Of a DNA stretch of 21,370 bases, positions 8,112 to 16,388 are shown in pieces. The position numbers were made by a program, and so were the translations under genes. The first letter of the stretch is position 1, and each line of letters starts with the position of its first letter. The notes below the pieces were generated by a model, which was given only the letters and a program-made list of their open reading frames with translations, searched no databases and was not told the DNA's origin. This stretch comes from SKZT01 sp964478625 (GTDB lineage: Bacteria; Desulfobacterota; Desulfobacteria; Desulfobacterales; SKZT01): positions 1 to 21,370 of the forward strand of contig CAYZJH010000064.1 in the NCBI GenBank assembly GCA_964478625.1, written 5' to 3'.

Positions 8112-9674
8112 ATGAAATGTACTTTCCAGCAAAAAATATTATTGGTGGTTATATTTCTATCGGTTATTTTGTTCCCAATTATAGGTCAAACGATAAAACC
8201 GCCGTCAATTACAATAAAAAAAATAAATCTCCATAGCCATAAAACCGAAGTATTCGTTAGCATTGATATTTTCAAGTCCCAACATGGGACCATAACCCAA
8301 GAAGACCTCAATGTTTATGTAAATAAGCATTTGGTATCAGACATTCACATTTCACCTAAACCACAAGCTTATGGTACAGAATCTTCAAAACTTTTGATCA
8401 TGTGGGATTATAGCAAAAGTATTTCCGATAATTCTTACCAGAATGGCAAAAAGATTTTGGAGCAATTGGTAGAAAAACTCCCTTCGGACTATAGCCTTTC
8501 TCTTATTGGGTTGGGTGATGGCGTGGAAGAATTAACCGAGTTCACCCATAACCGCGCTACATTGCTGGATGCAATATCAAAGATAGAGAAAACCGGGAAC
8601 CGTACACTCTTGAACGAGGCTATCTTTTCGTGGGCGGATCAACTAAAGGATTTAGAGTCTGGGCCCAAAGGAATACTCTTGTTTACCGATGGTATCGATG
8701 ATGGAAGCTATATTCGGGAAAATGATTGTGTTCAACAACTGGCAACGGCAGATTTGCCTGTAATAGCGGTGGATTTAGGGGAGAAGTCCGGTCTTGGAAC
8801 GAATTATTTAAAGCGTTTGGCCAGGGTTTCTCGTGGGCTTTATTTTCACCCCCAAAGTTCGCAGAATTTTGATTTCAATAACATTGTTGCAGCTTTAAAA
8901 ACCCAAAATATAACTGATTTTGTTATTCGGTTCCCTCACCTTTTTCTTAACCAGACCGGACCTTATGAATTGGAGATTGACTTCATCAATAAAGCAAATC
9001 AGGAGGTGATTGCAAAGGCAGTTCAACATGTATGGATTAATGCTCCGCAGGTTAGTGCAACCTTACCTGTAAAGTCCTGGAAGACATTTAGCCTTGCCAA
9101 TCCTTTATTTTTATTGTTATTCCTGTTGTTCCTTGTAGTGGGGTTCATTTTGGGGTTCATTTTTTTAAAAAAGCGTTATGACTCTCATCAACAGGGCTCA
9201 ATTCCACTAATACCAGAACCAATGCCAGGACAATTAGGAGATCTAAGGCACCTGGCTAAAAACCTGCAACAGGAGGCTCAATCTCTGGAGAAGAGTCTTC
9301 TAGATTATGGTGACGATCGAGAAGAGAAAATCCGACGTTGGCGAGCCGTGAGTTTTGAGGTGGCAAAACGTGCTGTAAATGTTTTGAAATCTTGTTGGAT
9401 AGAACGTGATGAACCTTTGGGACAGATGATTTATGATGAATTAGTTTCCAGTTTGCGTCCAATGGGGGTTGAGGAAATCTGCCCCAAGTTAGGAGAGGTA
9501 ATTGAAGCAAGTGATCATAAATTTCACATTCGAAGTAAAAATGGTGAGCCACCCTACAAGGTAACTCAGGTGATCTATCCAGGTTATTACTTCCGGCCAA
9601 GGCTGAGTGCTGTAAGAGATCCAAAAGACGAGACCCTTCTTGAGCCGGCCCATTTAGAGGTAGAAGGAGTTTAA
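8112..9674 (+). CDS. Secreted, membrane-anchored vWA-domain protein (first copy)
   Basis: This 520-residue protein starts best at ATG 8112, preceded by GGAGA at 8102-8106; an in-frame ATG at 8100 has no ribosome site. Residues 1-26 form a signal peptide. A small beta domain precedes a vWA domain (about 91-270) with an apparently intact metal site: D99-x-S101-x-S103, T165 and D193. Such domains bind protein partners through a divalent metal. A beta-rich region follows, then one membrane helix at about 330-352 ending in KKRY, then about 165 charged residues. This predicts the vWA domain outside the cytoplasmic membrane and the C-terminal domain inside. The inner domain has helical character and I cannot assign it. 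The gene lies just upstream of the Hsp70-tubulin block, separated by a hairpin and a 254-base leader, and probably belongs to the same system. Confidence 0.85.
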   Translation: MKCTFQQKILLVVIFLSVILFPIIGQTIKPPSITIKKINLHSHKTEVFVSIDIFKSQHGTITQEDLNVYVNKHLVSDIHISPKPQAYGTESSKLLIMWDYSKSISDNSYQNGKKILEQLVEKLPSDYSLSLIGLGDGVEELTEFTHNRATLLDAISKIEKTGNRTLLNEAIFSWADQLKDLESGPKGILLFTDGIDDGSYIRENDCVQQLATADLPVIAVDLGEKSGLGTNYLKRLARVSRGLYFHPQSSQNFDFNNIVAALKTQNITDFVIRFPHLFLNQTGPYELEIDFINKANQEVIAKAVQHVWINAPQVSATLPVKSWKTFSLANPLFLLLFLLFLVVGFILGFIFLKKRYDSHQQGSIPLIPEPMPGQLGDLRHLAKNLQQEAQSLEKSLLDYGDDREEKIRRWRAVSFEVAKRAVNVLKSCWIERDEPLGQMIYDELVSSLRPMGVEEICPKLGEVIEASDHKFHIRSKNGEPPYKVTQVIYPGYYFRPRLSAVRDPKDETLLEPAHLEVEGV

Positions 9675-9690
9675 AGAAGTCTTTAAACTC
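9667..9690 (+). terminator. Perfect hairpin over the stop codon of the first vWA gene
   Basis: GAGTTTAAAG (9667-9676) and CTTTAAACTC (9681-9690) form a 10-base-pair stem with a four-base loop, and a G-U pair can extend it. The TAA stop (9672-9674) lies within the left arm. No run of T follows, and the stem is AT-rich, so efficient intrinsic termination is doubtful. It may instead stabilise the transcript end or attenuate expression into the Hsp70 gene. Confidence 0.5.
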
Positions 9691-9781
9691 TATTCCCTAT
9701 TTCAAGAGTTTCTTTTGGCGGTCATGTTAAAAGGCTACATTGTGCGACAACTTTTTACATTGGAAAATAACTGCCCAATAG

Positions 9782-9798
9782 ATTGATAAGGTATCAAT
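9782..9798. promoter_or_regulatory. Perfect dyad in the leader before the Hsp70-like gene
   Basis: ATTGATA (9782-9788) and TATCAAT (9792-9798) are perfect inverted arms around a three-base spacer. The site lies in the 254-base gap before the Hsp70-like gene and could be a regulator site. I see no good -35/-10 pair that would fix its role. Confidence 0.35.
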
Positions 9799-9928
9799 TT
9801 TTCAAACCGTCAAAAGCTGTTTTTTACATGGTTCTGTTTTCATTTTGTTTTTGAGATAATCCTACAGTGAAATCATGACTGTGATCTGGGTAGCGTTAAA
9901 TTCGTTATATTTTGGAGATGGAGGGAAC

Positions 9929-12223
9929 ATGGCGAGATTAGGTATTGACTTAGGAACTTCTAATTCGGCCGCAGCTTTGTGGCGGGAAGGTGCAAAAGAA
10001 GCAGTTATGGTTGAACCGGCAGAAGGTCCGGTCAATGGTGCTTTTGTTTTTCCTTCCTACATTGCCTTTGACCCTCAAGGTGAGGTTATGGCAGCAGGGT
10101 TGTGGGCACGCGAACGTTATCGGGAGGGTGCCTTCGTAGTCTGTCATTTTAAGCGTCTAATGGGCCGCAGTTATGATTACGTTTTGAAAGAAATTAAAGA
10201 TGGAAAGCGTTTTTTTCAGGAATTTCAAGGTATAATTACCAGGGGGCCTTCTGGTGAAGTGCTGATAAGAGCTGGAGCAAAAACTTATTCCCCCTCGGAA
10301 ATTGCCGCTTTTTTATTAAAAAAGATCATGCTGGATGCTCAAGCAATGGAGCAAAGGCAATGGGGGGAAGGTATTGAAGATGTTACCATTAGCGTCCCCG
10401 CCGGCTGGGAGGATGAGCAACGAAAAGCCATTCAAAAAGCAGCTGAACTAGCAAATCTTCCCGAAATCAAGGTCATTGAGGAACCTACTGCAGCTGCGAT
10501 CGCCTTAGGAGTCGAAACTGGAACAATGGGAAAAATTGCAGTGCTTGACATTGGTGCAGGCACGACCGATATCGTTGTAGGATTCATGATCAGAAACAAA
10601 GACTCCCTTAGCTTGAACATGTCAATTAGAAAATGTGATGACTTATTGGGCGGGATGGACATGGATGAACTTATTAGAAATTATCTCTTGGAACATGATA
10701 ATTCTTTTCCTCCCCTCAGGGACATTTACCCTCAGCTTGAACGGGAAGAGAGAAATCGGTTGATGTTTCGGATCGAAGAGGCAAAAATCCAGGCTGCACT
10801 GGATGGCAATGCTCCAATTTCCATTAGTTTACGTCTTGATAACGGCAAGCCCAAGAGAGTTTCACATAATTTAACCGAAAAAAGTCTTAACGATATCGTA
10901 AAATCCTCAATTTATGGTTATGTAGATTCCAACGGCCGGATAAAAGGCTTGAAAACACTTATAGAAAGTGCGCTCTTGGAATTAGACCCAGATAAAAGCG
11001 GAGAGGTAAAAAAAGAGATCCAACAATTAATACTTGTTGGCGGGCCTGCCCGCATGAGGACTGTTCATAATATGCTCCAAGAGGTTTTTAATGAAAATGA
11101 GGCCATTTGCCAATACCTCAAAGAAGTCGATCCTGATGATAATTTTTTTATGGAATCTGTAGCCAAGGGTGCTGCACTTAGTGCTTTAGCAGAAACCAAA
11201 ACCTTAACCCCCTATCCCATAAGTCTTTTTAATTGGAAAAAAGGCAAAACCCTGGTCATTCCTCAAGGCATGCCGTATTCTCGGACCAAAGGAATAGTTA
11301 AGTCAGCTAGAGTTTCGGTTGATATTGGTTTGAACCTTTTTCATATCATTAGCGAACGTGACAAGGAGCAACAACCACTGAGACAAATCAGCATGAAAAG
11401 CCATGATTTCCAAGTGCCAGAGAGTGGGGAATTGGAAGTCACCCTCTACTGGGATGAAGCAGGAACAGGCAAGAGCAAATCAAGTATTAGGGGTGCTGGT
11501 TTGCCCGGCATAATTGATTTTCCAGAGGTCAAAGAGATGACCACAATAGGAGAATTAGTAGAGTCGACTTTTCATTATACTTTAAAAACCATCAAGGATC
11601 TTCGTGCAACAATTTATACAACTCGCCCCAAAATACGATCAAAGATGCTTAATGATTTTTATAATAAATTAGGTAGGCAATTAAACCCTTCTCATGGTAT
11701 CGACAAAAAAAAATTGGAAGAATTGATTGATCAAGAAGTGGACAAGTTAACAACACTTTCAGAAGATGAGTTGCGTCTTTGCGAAAAAATTAATCCTGAT
11801 GCCGTTGTTGAATTTACAGATGAAGAAGTAGAATTGGTTTTAAAAAAAGGCTACTTTGCTTTCCGGGAAAAAAAATTATCTGAAAAATATGGTATTTCTA
11901 CTCGAACTATAGATGTTCTTGATTTGACTTATAGAGTGCTTCGCGAAGAACCTGATTCTAAAATCGGCGACATAACTACTTTAATTGAATTTTCTGATAT
12001 TTTATTGAAATTTTTTTGTGAACATGCTGAAAAATCAGATCAATCCAAGCAATTCTTGCGTTGGCTATCTGCCACAAAAAAGAATCCTTCCTTTCAAAAT
12101 GGTTGTATGTTGGTTAACGCCATGTTGGCATTAGGTAAAGAACTGAAAAATGCCGAACTTATCGATGACAAGTTATATGAGTTAATTTTGACAATGCATT
12201 ATAAATTTAACCCTAAAACTTAA
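9929..12223 (+). CDS. Hsp70-like (DnaK-family) ATPase
   Basis: This 764-residue protein has an Hsp70 ATPase domain at about 1-415. The first phosphate loop is GIDLGTSNS (5-13), EEPTAAAIALG begins at 184, the second phosphate loop is DIGAGTTD (207-214), and the adenosine motif LVGGPARM lies around 369-376. All hallmark positions for ATP binding appear present. The remainder differs from DnaK: a short beta-rich stretch (about 425-560) is followed by about 200 helical, charged residues unlike the usual lid, so it is a specialised Hsp70 rather than the housekeeping chaperone. The start at 9929 is chosen because GGAGGG lies four bases upstream and the phosphate loop begins five residues in; an upstream ATG at 9875 adds a tail foreign to the family. 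It heads the tight seven-gene block, 11 bases before the J-like membrane protein. It is predicted to be cytoplasmic and to drive assembly or disassembly of its neighbours. Confidence 0.9.
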   Translation: MARLGIDLGTSNSAAALWREGAKEAVMVEPAEGPVNGAFVFPSYIAFDPQGEVMAAGLWARERYREGAFVVCHFKRLMGRSYDYVLKEIKDGKRFFQEFQGIITRGPSGEVLIRAGAKTYSPSEIAAFLLKKIMLDAQAMEQRQWGEGIEDVTISVPAGWEDEQRKAIQKAAELANLPEIKVIEEPTAAAIALGVETGTMGKIAVLDIGAGTTDIVVGFMIRNKDSLSLNMSIRKCDDLLGGMDMDELIRNYLLEHDNSFPPLRDIYPQLEREERNRLMFRIEEAKIQAALDGNAPISISLRLDNGKPKRVSHNLTEKSLNDIVKSSIYGYVDSNGRIKGLKTLIESALLELDPDKSGEVKKEIQQLILVGGPARMRTVHNMLQEVFNENEAICQYLKEVDPDDNFFMESVAKGAALSALAETKTLTPYPISLFNWKKGKTLVIPQGMPYSRTKGIVKSARVSVDIGLNLFHIISERDKEQQPLRQISMKSHDFQVPESGELEVTLYWDEAGTGKSKSSIRGAGLPGIIDFPEVKEMTTIGELVESTFHYTLKTIKDLRATIYTTRPKIRSKMLNDFYNKLGRQLNPSHGIDKKKLEELIDQEVDKLTTLSEDELRLCEKINPDAVVEFTDEEVELVLKKGYFAFREKKLSEKYGISTRTIDVLDLTYRVLREEPDSKIGDITTLIEFSDILLKFFCEHAEKSDQSKQFLRWLSATKKNPSFQNGCMLVNAMLALGKELKNAELIDDKLYELILTMHYKFNPKT

Positions 12224-12234
12224 CAGGAAATCAT

Positions 12235-13164
12235 TTGATAGAAGATTCTAATTCAACACGGTTACCCGGATTCACTAGGTTTAGCATTGAAGCTGGATAT
12301 CTCTTAGGAACAATAATAGGGATTGTAGGTTGCCTTTTACTTTGGGAAGCTCGTGAAGAGCTTGACTATTTGTTTGGTAGTGCAATTCTTACCATTGCTC
12401 TCACCATTCAGGTGGCCTGCCATAAAGCTCTTGTCCAGAAATACACACTTTATTTTAATAAATTGGGGCAGGGTCTGATTATACTGGTTGGCTTGTTTTT
12501 TTTGTTCCTATCTCCTTGGTCTATGACTGTTCGCATACTCCTTTCAGCACCATGTTTCGGTCTATCATATTATCTCTATCGAGAGATTTCCGGGGCTCAG
12601 AAAATTTGGTATTGCGTATCATTGTTTTTAACAATTATTGGGTTTTCTTTTTTGTTCACTATCATTTATATGGGAAATACCAATAGATGGATTCCGGGTT
12701 TATACCTGATCACTAGTTGCATTATTAGTTACGGCATTCGCCTAAAGAAATACTTGCAAAAATCAAAACTGCCGGTTGGAGTTTTTGATGATTTGGAAGA
12801 TTTATGGAATCGCGGCCACCTCTTTGAAATCTTTGGATTATCATCGGATTTTACGAAGTTGACTCTTGCCCAGAAATCTGCTGAAAGGGAACATGATTTC
12901 CGAAACTTCCCGAAATTCAAAGAAATTCTGGAAAAAGCCTATGAAATCCTACAAGTGAATGAAACGCTAGAACTTTACAAAAAATCCCGGCAAATCATGG
13001 AAGTGGTAAAAAAAACAGTGGGGGAGAGAAAGTTTCGCAAAAAAGAAAAAAGAGTCTGGAAGGAACTATGGACAGAAATCGAAAAAGAATACCCCTTGCA
13101 ACCGGAAATGCTGACAGACAACGAAAAATGGAAACTTGTTGATAAATATGTCCGAAAAATCTGA
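12235..13164 (+). CDS. Six-helix membrane protein with a J-domain-like tail
   Basis: The gene starts with TTG at 12235, supported by AGGAAA just upstream; the next in-frame ATG would remove three membrane helices. Residues about 15-180 contain six hydrophobic segments, followed by a positively charged border. From about 195 to 252 the sequence reads like a J domain: LFEIFGLSSD for helix I, a charged helix, then KFKEILEKAYEIL and a YKKSR ending like the canonical KAYEVL...LYDR. The HPD motif that stimulates Hsp70 is not intact: the equivalent position has E219-H220-D221, without proline. The last 55 residues are charged and helical. Lying directly after the Hsp70-like gene, it could recruit that ATPase to the membrane, or be an inactive J-like docking module. 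The membrane part is clear; the J-domain call is by eye. The next gene overlaps by 17 bases. Confidence 0.75.
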   Translation: MIEDSNSTRLPGFTRFSIEAGYLLGTIIGIVGCLLLWEAREELDYLFGSAILTIALTIQVACHKALVQKYTLYFNKLGQGLIILVGLFFLFLSPWSMTVRILLSAPCFGLSYYLYREISGAQKIWYCVSLFLTIIGFSFLFTIIYMGNTNRWIPGLYLITSCIISYGIRLKKYLQKSKLPVGVFDDLEDLWNRGHLFEIFGLSSDFTKLTLAQKSAEREHDFRNFPKFKEILEKAYEILQVNETLELYKKSRQIMEVVKKTVGERKFRKKEKRVWKELWTEIEKEYPLQPEMLTDNEKWKLVDKYVRKI

Positions 13165-14590
13165 AATTATGAAAGGTGATTACTCTGACCGTTTAGACGC
13201 ACTTTTAAAGCAAAATGATCCCCTGAAAGTTTGGGAAGAAATATGTGTTTCTTTGCACGCGGAAACCCTTACTACAGAAAACTGTTTTCCATGGCTTGGA
13301 CGAGTTGCAGTATTTTTGAAACAATCCGGTTATTTGGAGAAAGGAATAGAATTGCTTGAAAAGTATTGTGATCTTTGCGGAGATGATGGAGACCGGATTG
13401 CTTTAAAATTGTGGCGACAGGAACTTTCCCGAAGTAGTTGGTCAATGGCTCGGAAGGATTCAAAACGGACCTCTCAGGCCTTTTTGCCAGGGGAAAAACA
13501 GCCTATGAGTTTCGTTATGATGTGGGAGAAGCTGTTCCCATTCGGTTCCTTAGCAAAGGAAGCTGTTTGGAATTTGCCTGCTCCAATCATTGCGTATGAC
13601 CTTCTAATTACTTTTAACTCAACCATGCAAGGTTTTGTAGGTTGGGATTTAAGCAGCGGAAGGTTGATTTGGGAGAGCGGCGTTATTGCGGCTTGTTTGG
13701 AATATGCCATGACTCCTGTATACCTCGATCCCTATCTTTATTTCCTTACTCCAGGAAGTATTCGTCGTAAATCCATTAGAGGATCCAATAACCCCATGGA
13801 AGTGCTAACCACATCTAAAGATTTGCATCCATATCTTTATGCTGCTCCTTTAGCTTGGGGAAAAACCTTTGTGACTGTGGTACCTGGCCAAATTTTTCTT
13901 TATAACCACGGTTCGGGTCAGAGCCGTTGGTATCCGATGTCTCTTAAAGACCAGGAACATTTACAAATGCCCGTGGTTTGCAATCATGATCTCTATATTT
14001 TATCCAATCGGGGTCGATTGTTCAGACTCAGTCAGGACTATAAACTGGAAATAGTAAGCAATTTGAGTGATCAAAAAATGATTTATGGGGCTCCAGTGGT
14101 GGTTGCAGAAAAAATATATTTCGAATGCGTTACACCGCAGGGAGTTCGGCAAATTGGTTGCTATAATTTTCAAGAGGCCAAGGTGTATTTGAAAAAACTA
14201 GAGGAAGAAATTTGCAGTGTAACCCATACACATCTAAACTTCCCTCCAATTGCCGGCGATAATTCAGTGTTTTTCTGCTCTGATAATCATACCCGTCTCT
14301 ATCAGGCACAACAATTAGGAGAAGTATTGGAGGTTATTCCTATCCAGATGTTTACACAAAATTCCGGGATCCTATTAAACCAATTACCGCAATTCTATTC
14401 GTTTATGCTGCATAATATCTTTCTGTCAAAGAATAATACCGGATTCTCATACATAAATACCTTCAATGGTAAGGCCAATATGGTAGCGTTTTTACCACAT
14501 CGTTGGGAGATCATTTCACAACCTATTTCATATGGAAACAAACTATTAATAGTCTGTAAGGAGGGAATTAAATGCTATGAAATTATTTAG
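13148..14590 (+). CDS. Cytoplasmic beta-propeller-like protein
   Basis: I take ATG 13148 as the start, giving 480 residues; a TTG at 13136 in the same frame is possible, and neither has a good ribosome site, suggesting translational coupling to the upstream gene, which it overlaps by 17 bases. Residues about 1-115 are helical. The rest consists of recurrent beta-strand units with aromatic and glycine-rich turns, including GWDLSSGRLIWE, which is typical of PQQ-type or WD-like propeller blades, and paired patterns such as HDLYILSNRGRLFRL. There is no signal peptide or membrane helix, so it is predicted to be cytosolic, unlike most PQQ enzymes. It probably serves as a scaffold for protein contacts rather than as an enzyme. 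I cannot place it in a named family. The following vWA gene overlaps it by 14 bases. Confidence 0.75.
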   Translation: MSEKSEIMKGDYSDRLDALLKQNDPLKVWEEICVSLHAETLTTENCFPWLGRVAVFLKQSGYLEKGIELLEKYCDLCGDDGDRIALKLWRQELSRSSWSMARKDSKRTSQAFLPGEKQPMSFVMMWEKLFPFGSLAKEAVWNLPAPIIAYDLLITFNSTMQGFVGWDLSSGRLIWESGVIAACLEYAMTPVYLDPYLYFLTPGSIRRKSIRGSNNPMEVLTTSKDLHPYLYAAPLAWGKTFVTVVPGQIFLYNHGSGQSRWYPMSLKDQEHLQMPVVCNHDLYILSNRGRLFRLSQDYKLEIVSNLSDQKMIYGAPVVVAEKIYFECVTPQGVRQIGCYNFQEAKVYLKKLEEEICSVTHTHLNFPPIAGDNSVFFCSDNHTRLYQAQQLGEVLEVIPIQMFTQNSGILLNQLPQFYSFMLHNIFLSKNNTGFSYINTFNGKANMVAFLPHRWEIISQPISYGNKLLIVCKEGIKCYEII

Positions 14591-16007
14591 AATTTTCATC
14601 GCAATTTTTTTCCTCATATCCATGGCTGAGGCAGCCGTATCGGAAATAGCCAATGAAGAATCAGGTGTCATAGTTATTTATCTTTTGGATATTTCCGGCA
14701 GCATGAATAAAGATGGATTGTTTCAGAATATTAAAAATCGTTTAAAACAATTGATACTGGAAAGGAAACAAGGTGACAGGATCGTGCTTGTTACCTTTGG
14801 AAAAGATGTTTTAAAAGTTTTGGACGTTGAAATCCACAACCCTGAAGATTTAAAAGAAATTGTTACTATGATAGACAATCTTCAGGCAGTAAGCCCATGG
14901 ACCTGGATGTCCAAAGCATTTCAAAGAGTCAAGGAACTTGCTGATATTATACGGGAAAAATCTCCTAAAAAAAAGATCTTAATTTATCTCCTTACCGATT
15001 GCGATAACGATCCCCCGCCAGATGTAAAAAAAGAAGAACCTCCATGGAAATTTGTGGAAGTTCTTACGAGGCATTTTAAGGATTTTCATGTTCAGGATGC
15101 ATATGTTTATCTTTTGGCCTACCGTTCTCTCACAGAAAATGAAAAGGAAGCGATTAGAGAAACAGCAGTTATGACGCACGAACCAGATCTGATTCAGCCA
15201 ATGCCAAGGTTGGTGCTTGAACCTACGGGGTTTGACTTCGGAGAGGTTGACCTTGAAGTGGATAACGCAACTATATTCGGTGAGATTACTGTTAAGAAAA
15301 TTGAAGGAGTTCCTCCTGGGGAAATAGTTTCATTGTCCACTCCTCAAGAGGTAATTGTTCAGCCACCAAAGCTTATTTGCTGGGAAGTGGATCAGCAAGA
15401 AAAGATTGCTTTAACTTTTTCCTCCGATTTGGATCCCGGGACTTACGGTTATTCAATCACATTGAAAGCAGACCATGCTATAGTTGAGCCTCAGGAGATC
15501 AAAATATCCTTTATGATCCCCAATCCATCTGAGGCGATACCCCCTAACCCAGAACCACCTAAGGAGCTTGCAAATAAAGAAAACAGTGTTCTCAATAAAA
15601 TTTTAATAGGCCTAATGATTTTATTGGGGACCTTAATTCTTCTGCGCCATATTTTGGCATCACCCTCAACCAAAATGATTTGGATTCACGCAGATGAGGG
15701 AGAGGTTCATGAAGCCTTGCTCCAAGAGAAGCAGAAACTGTGGTTTGGGATCCATAGTACCCAAACACATCTAAATCTGGGTCTCCCTGACTATTATTTG
15801 GAATTAAATAAAGGCAACATTTTTCTTTGTGAGAATGTTGGAGGGGAAAAATTCCGAGTTCCATTCGATGAAGAAATTCCTTGTAAAGGTAAAGATGATG
15901 TTATTGTAACGGTAAAGTTTTACGAAAATAGGCCCAGAGAGGTGGCCTATGATAGGGTATCAGATGTTAAAAGTGGTAGACCGGAAGGACCAATGGACAT
16001 TATTTGA
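14577..16007 (+). CDS. Secreted, membrane-anchored vWA-domain protein (second copy)
   Basis: This 476-residue protein has a signal peptide (1-20, ending AEA-A). Its vWA domain (about 28-205) has a complete metal site: D38-x-S40-x-S42 in LLDISGSMN, T109 and D141 in LLTDCDND. Residues about 212-320 look like an immunoglobulin-like beta sandwich beginning LVLEPTGFDFGEV, a pattern seen in ASPM-SPD-2-Hydin-type domains. A proline-rich linker, one membrane helix (about 341-360) and a C-terminal domain of about 115 residues follow. The predicted topology is vWA outside and C-terminus inside, the same plan as the first vWA protein, although the two are not close copies and differ in the middle and inner domains. 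AAGGAGG lies 12 bases before the ATG. The gene overlaps the end of the propeller gene by 14 bases, so the two are probably co-translated. Confidence 0.88.
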   Translation: MKLFRIFIAIFFLISMAEAAVSEIANEESGVIVIYLLDISGSMNKDGLFQNIKNRLKQLILERKQGDRIVLVTFGKDVLKVLDVEIHNPEDLKEIVTMIDNLQAVSPWTWMSKAFQRVKELADIIREKSPKKKILIYLLTDCDNDPPPDVKKEEPPWKFVEVLTRHFKDFHVQDAYVYLLAYRSLTENEKEAIRETAVMTHEPDLIQPMPRLVLEPTGFDFGEVDLEVDNATIFGEITVKKIEGVPPGEIVSLSTPQEVIVQPPKLICWEVDQQEKIALTFSSDLDPGTYGYSITLKADHAIVEPQEIKISFMIPNPSEAIPPNPEPPKELANKENSVLNKILIGLMILLGTLILLRHILASPSTKMIWIHADEGEVHEALLQEKQKLWFGIHSTQTHLNLGLPDYYLELNKGNIFLCENVGGEKFRVPFDEEIPCKGKDDVIVTVKFYENRPREVAYDRVSDVKSGRPEGPMDII

Positions 16008-16025
16008 TAAGGTGGGAAAACTAAT

Positions 16026-16385
16026 ATGGAAGGCTTTATGGAATTTTTCAAACTTAATAACTGGGCAGAATTCTCAATAAGAAATCTGATTTTTGGGCTA
16101 ATTATTATTTTTACTATTTGGTTGATAGCCTTCATCTTGGCACGGAAGCGTTTATTCATTAAGCAAGATGAAGAAATAAAAGTTTGGTTCGGATGGTTAT
16201 TCGCTCTTATTTTTTCACTTCTCATTATTACCGGGTACATTATTTTGATTGCTTTCCAAAACTGGAGCAATATTTACGATCAAATGATCCCAATACTTAT
16301 TTTGATTCTTTTGGGTGCGTTGGCTTTGAGCGTTAGCAATAAGATCCGTGATAAATTATCCCTGCTCAAGAGCAAGAGGAGTTAG
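16026..16385 (+). CDS. Small three-helix membrane protein
   Basis: This 119-residue protein has three hydrophobic helices, at about 18-40, 58-82 and 88-106, with basic residues (ARKR, KIRDK, KSKRS) after the first and third, predicting both of these segments on the cytoplasmic side. ATG 16026 has AAGGTGGG upstream; ATG 16038 in frame is an alternative. I recognise no family. It sits 18 bases after the second vWA gene and its stop codon is three bases before the tubulin-like gene, whose ribosome site lies inside it. By context it could anchor the tubulin-like protein or the vWA proteins in the membrane. Confidence 0.8.
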   Translation: MEGFMEFFKLNNWAEFSIRNLIFGLIIIFTIWLIAFILARKRLFIKQDEEIKVWFGWLFALIFSLLIITGYIILIAFQNWSNIYDQMIPILILILLGALALSVSNKIRDKLSLLKSKRS

Positions 16386-16388
16386 ATA

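Noticed and set aside
9875..9928. Upstream ATG extending the Hsp70-like protein by 18 residues
   Set aside because: Hsp70 proteins begin a few residues before the first phosphate loop, and the ATG at 9929 has a good GGAGGG site. The extension lacks any family resemblance.
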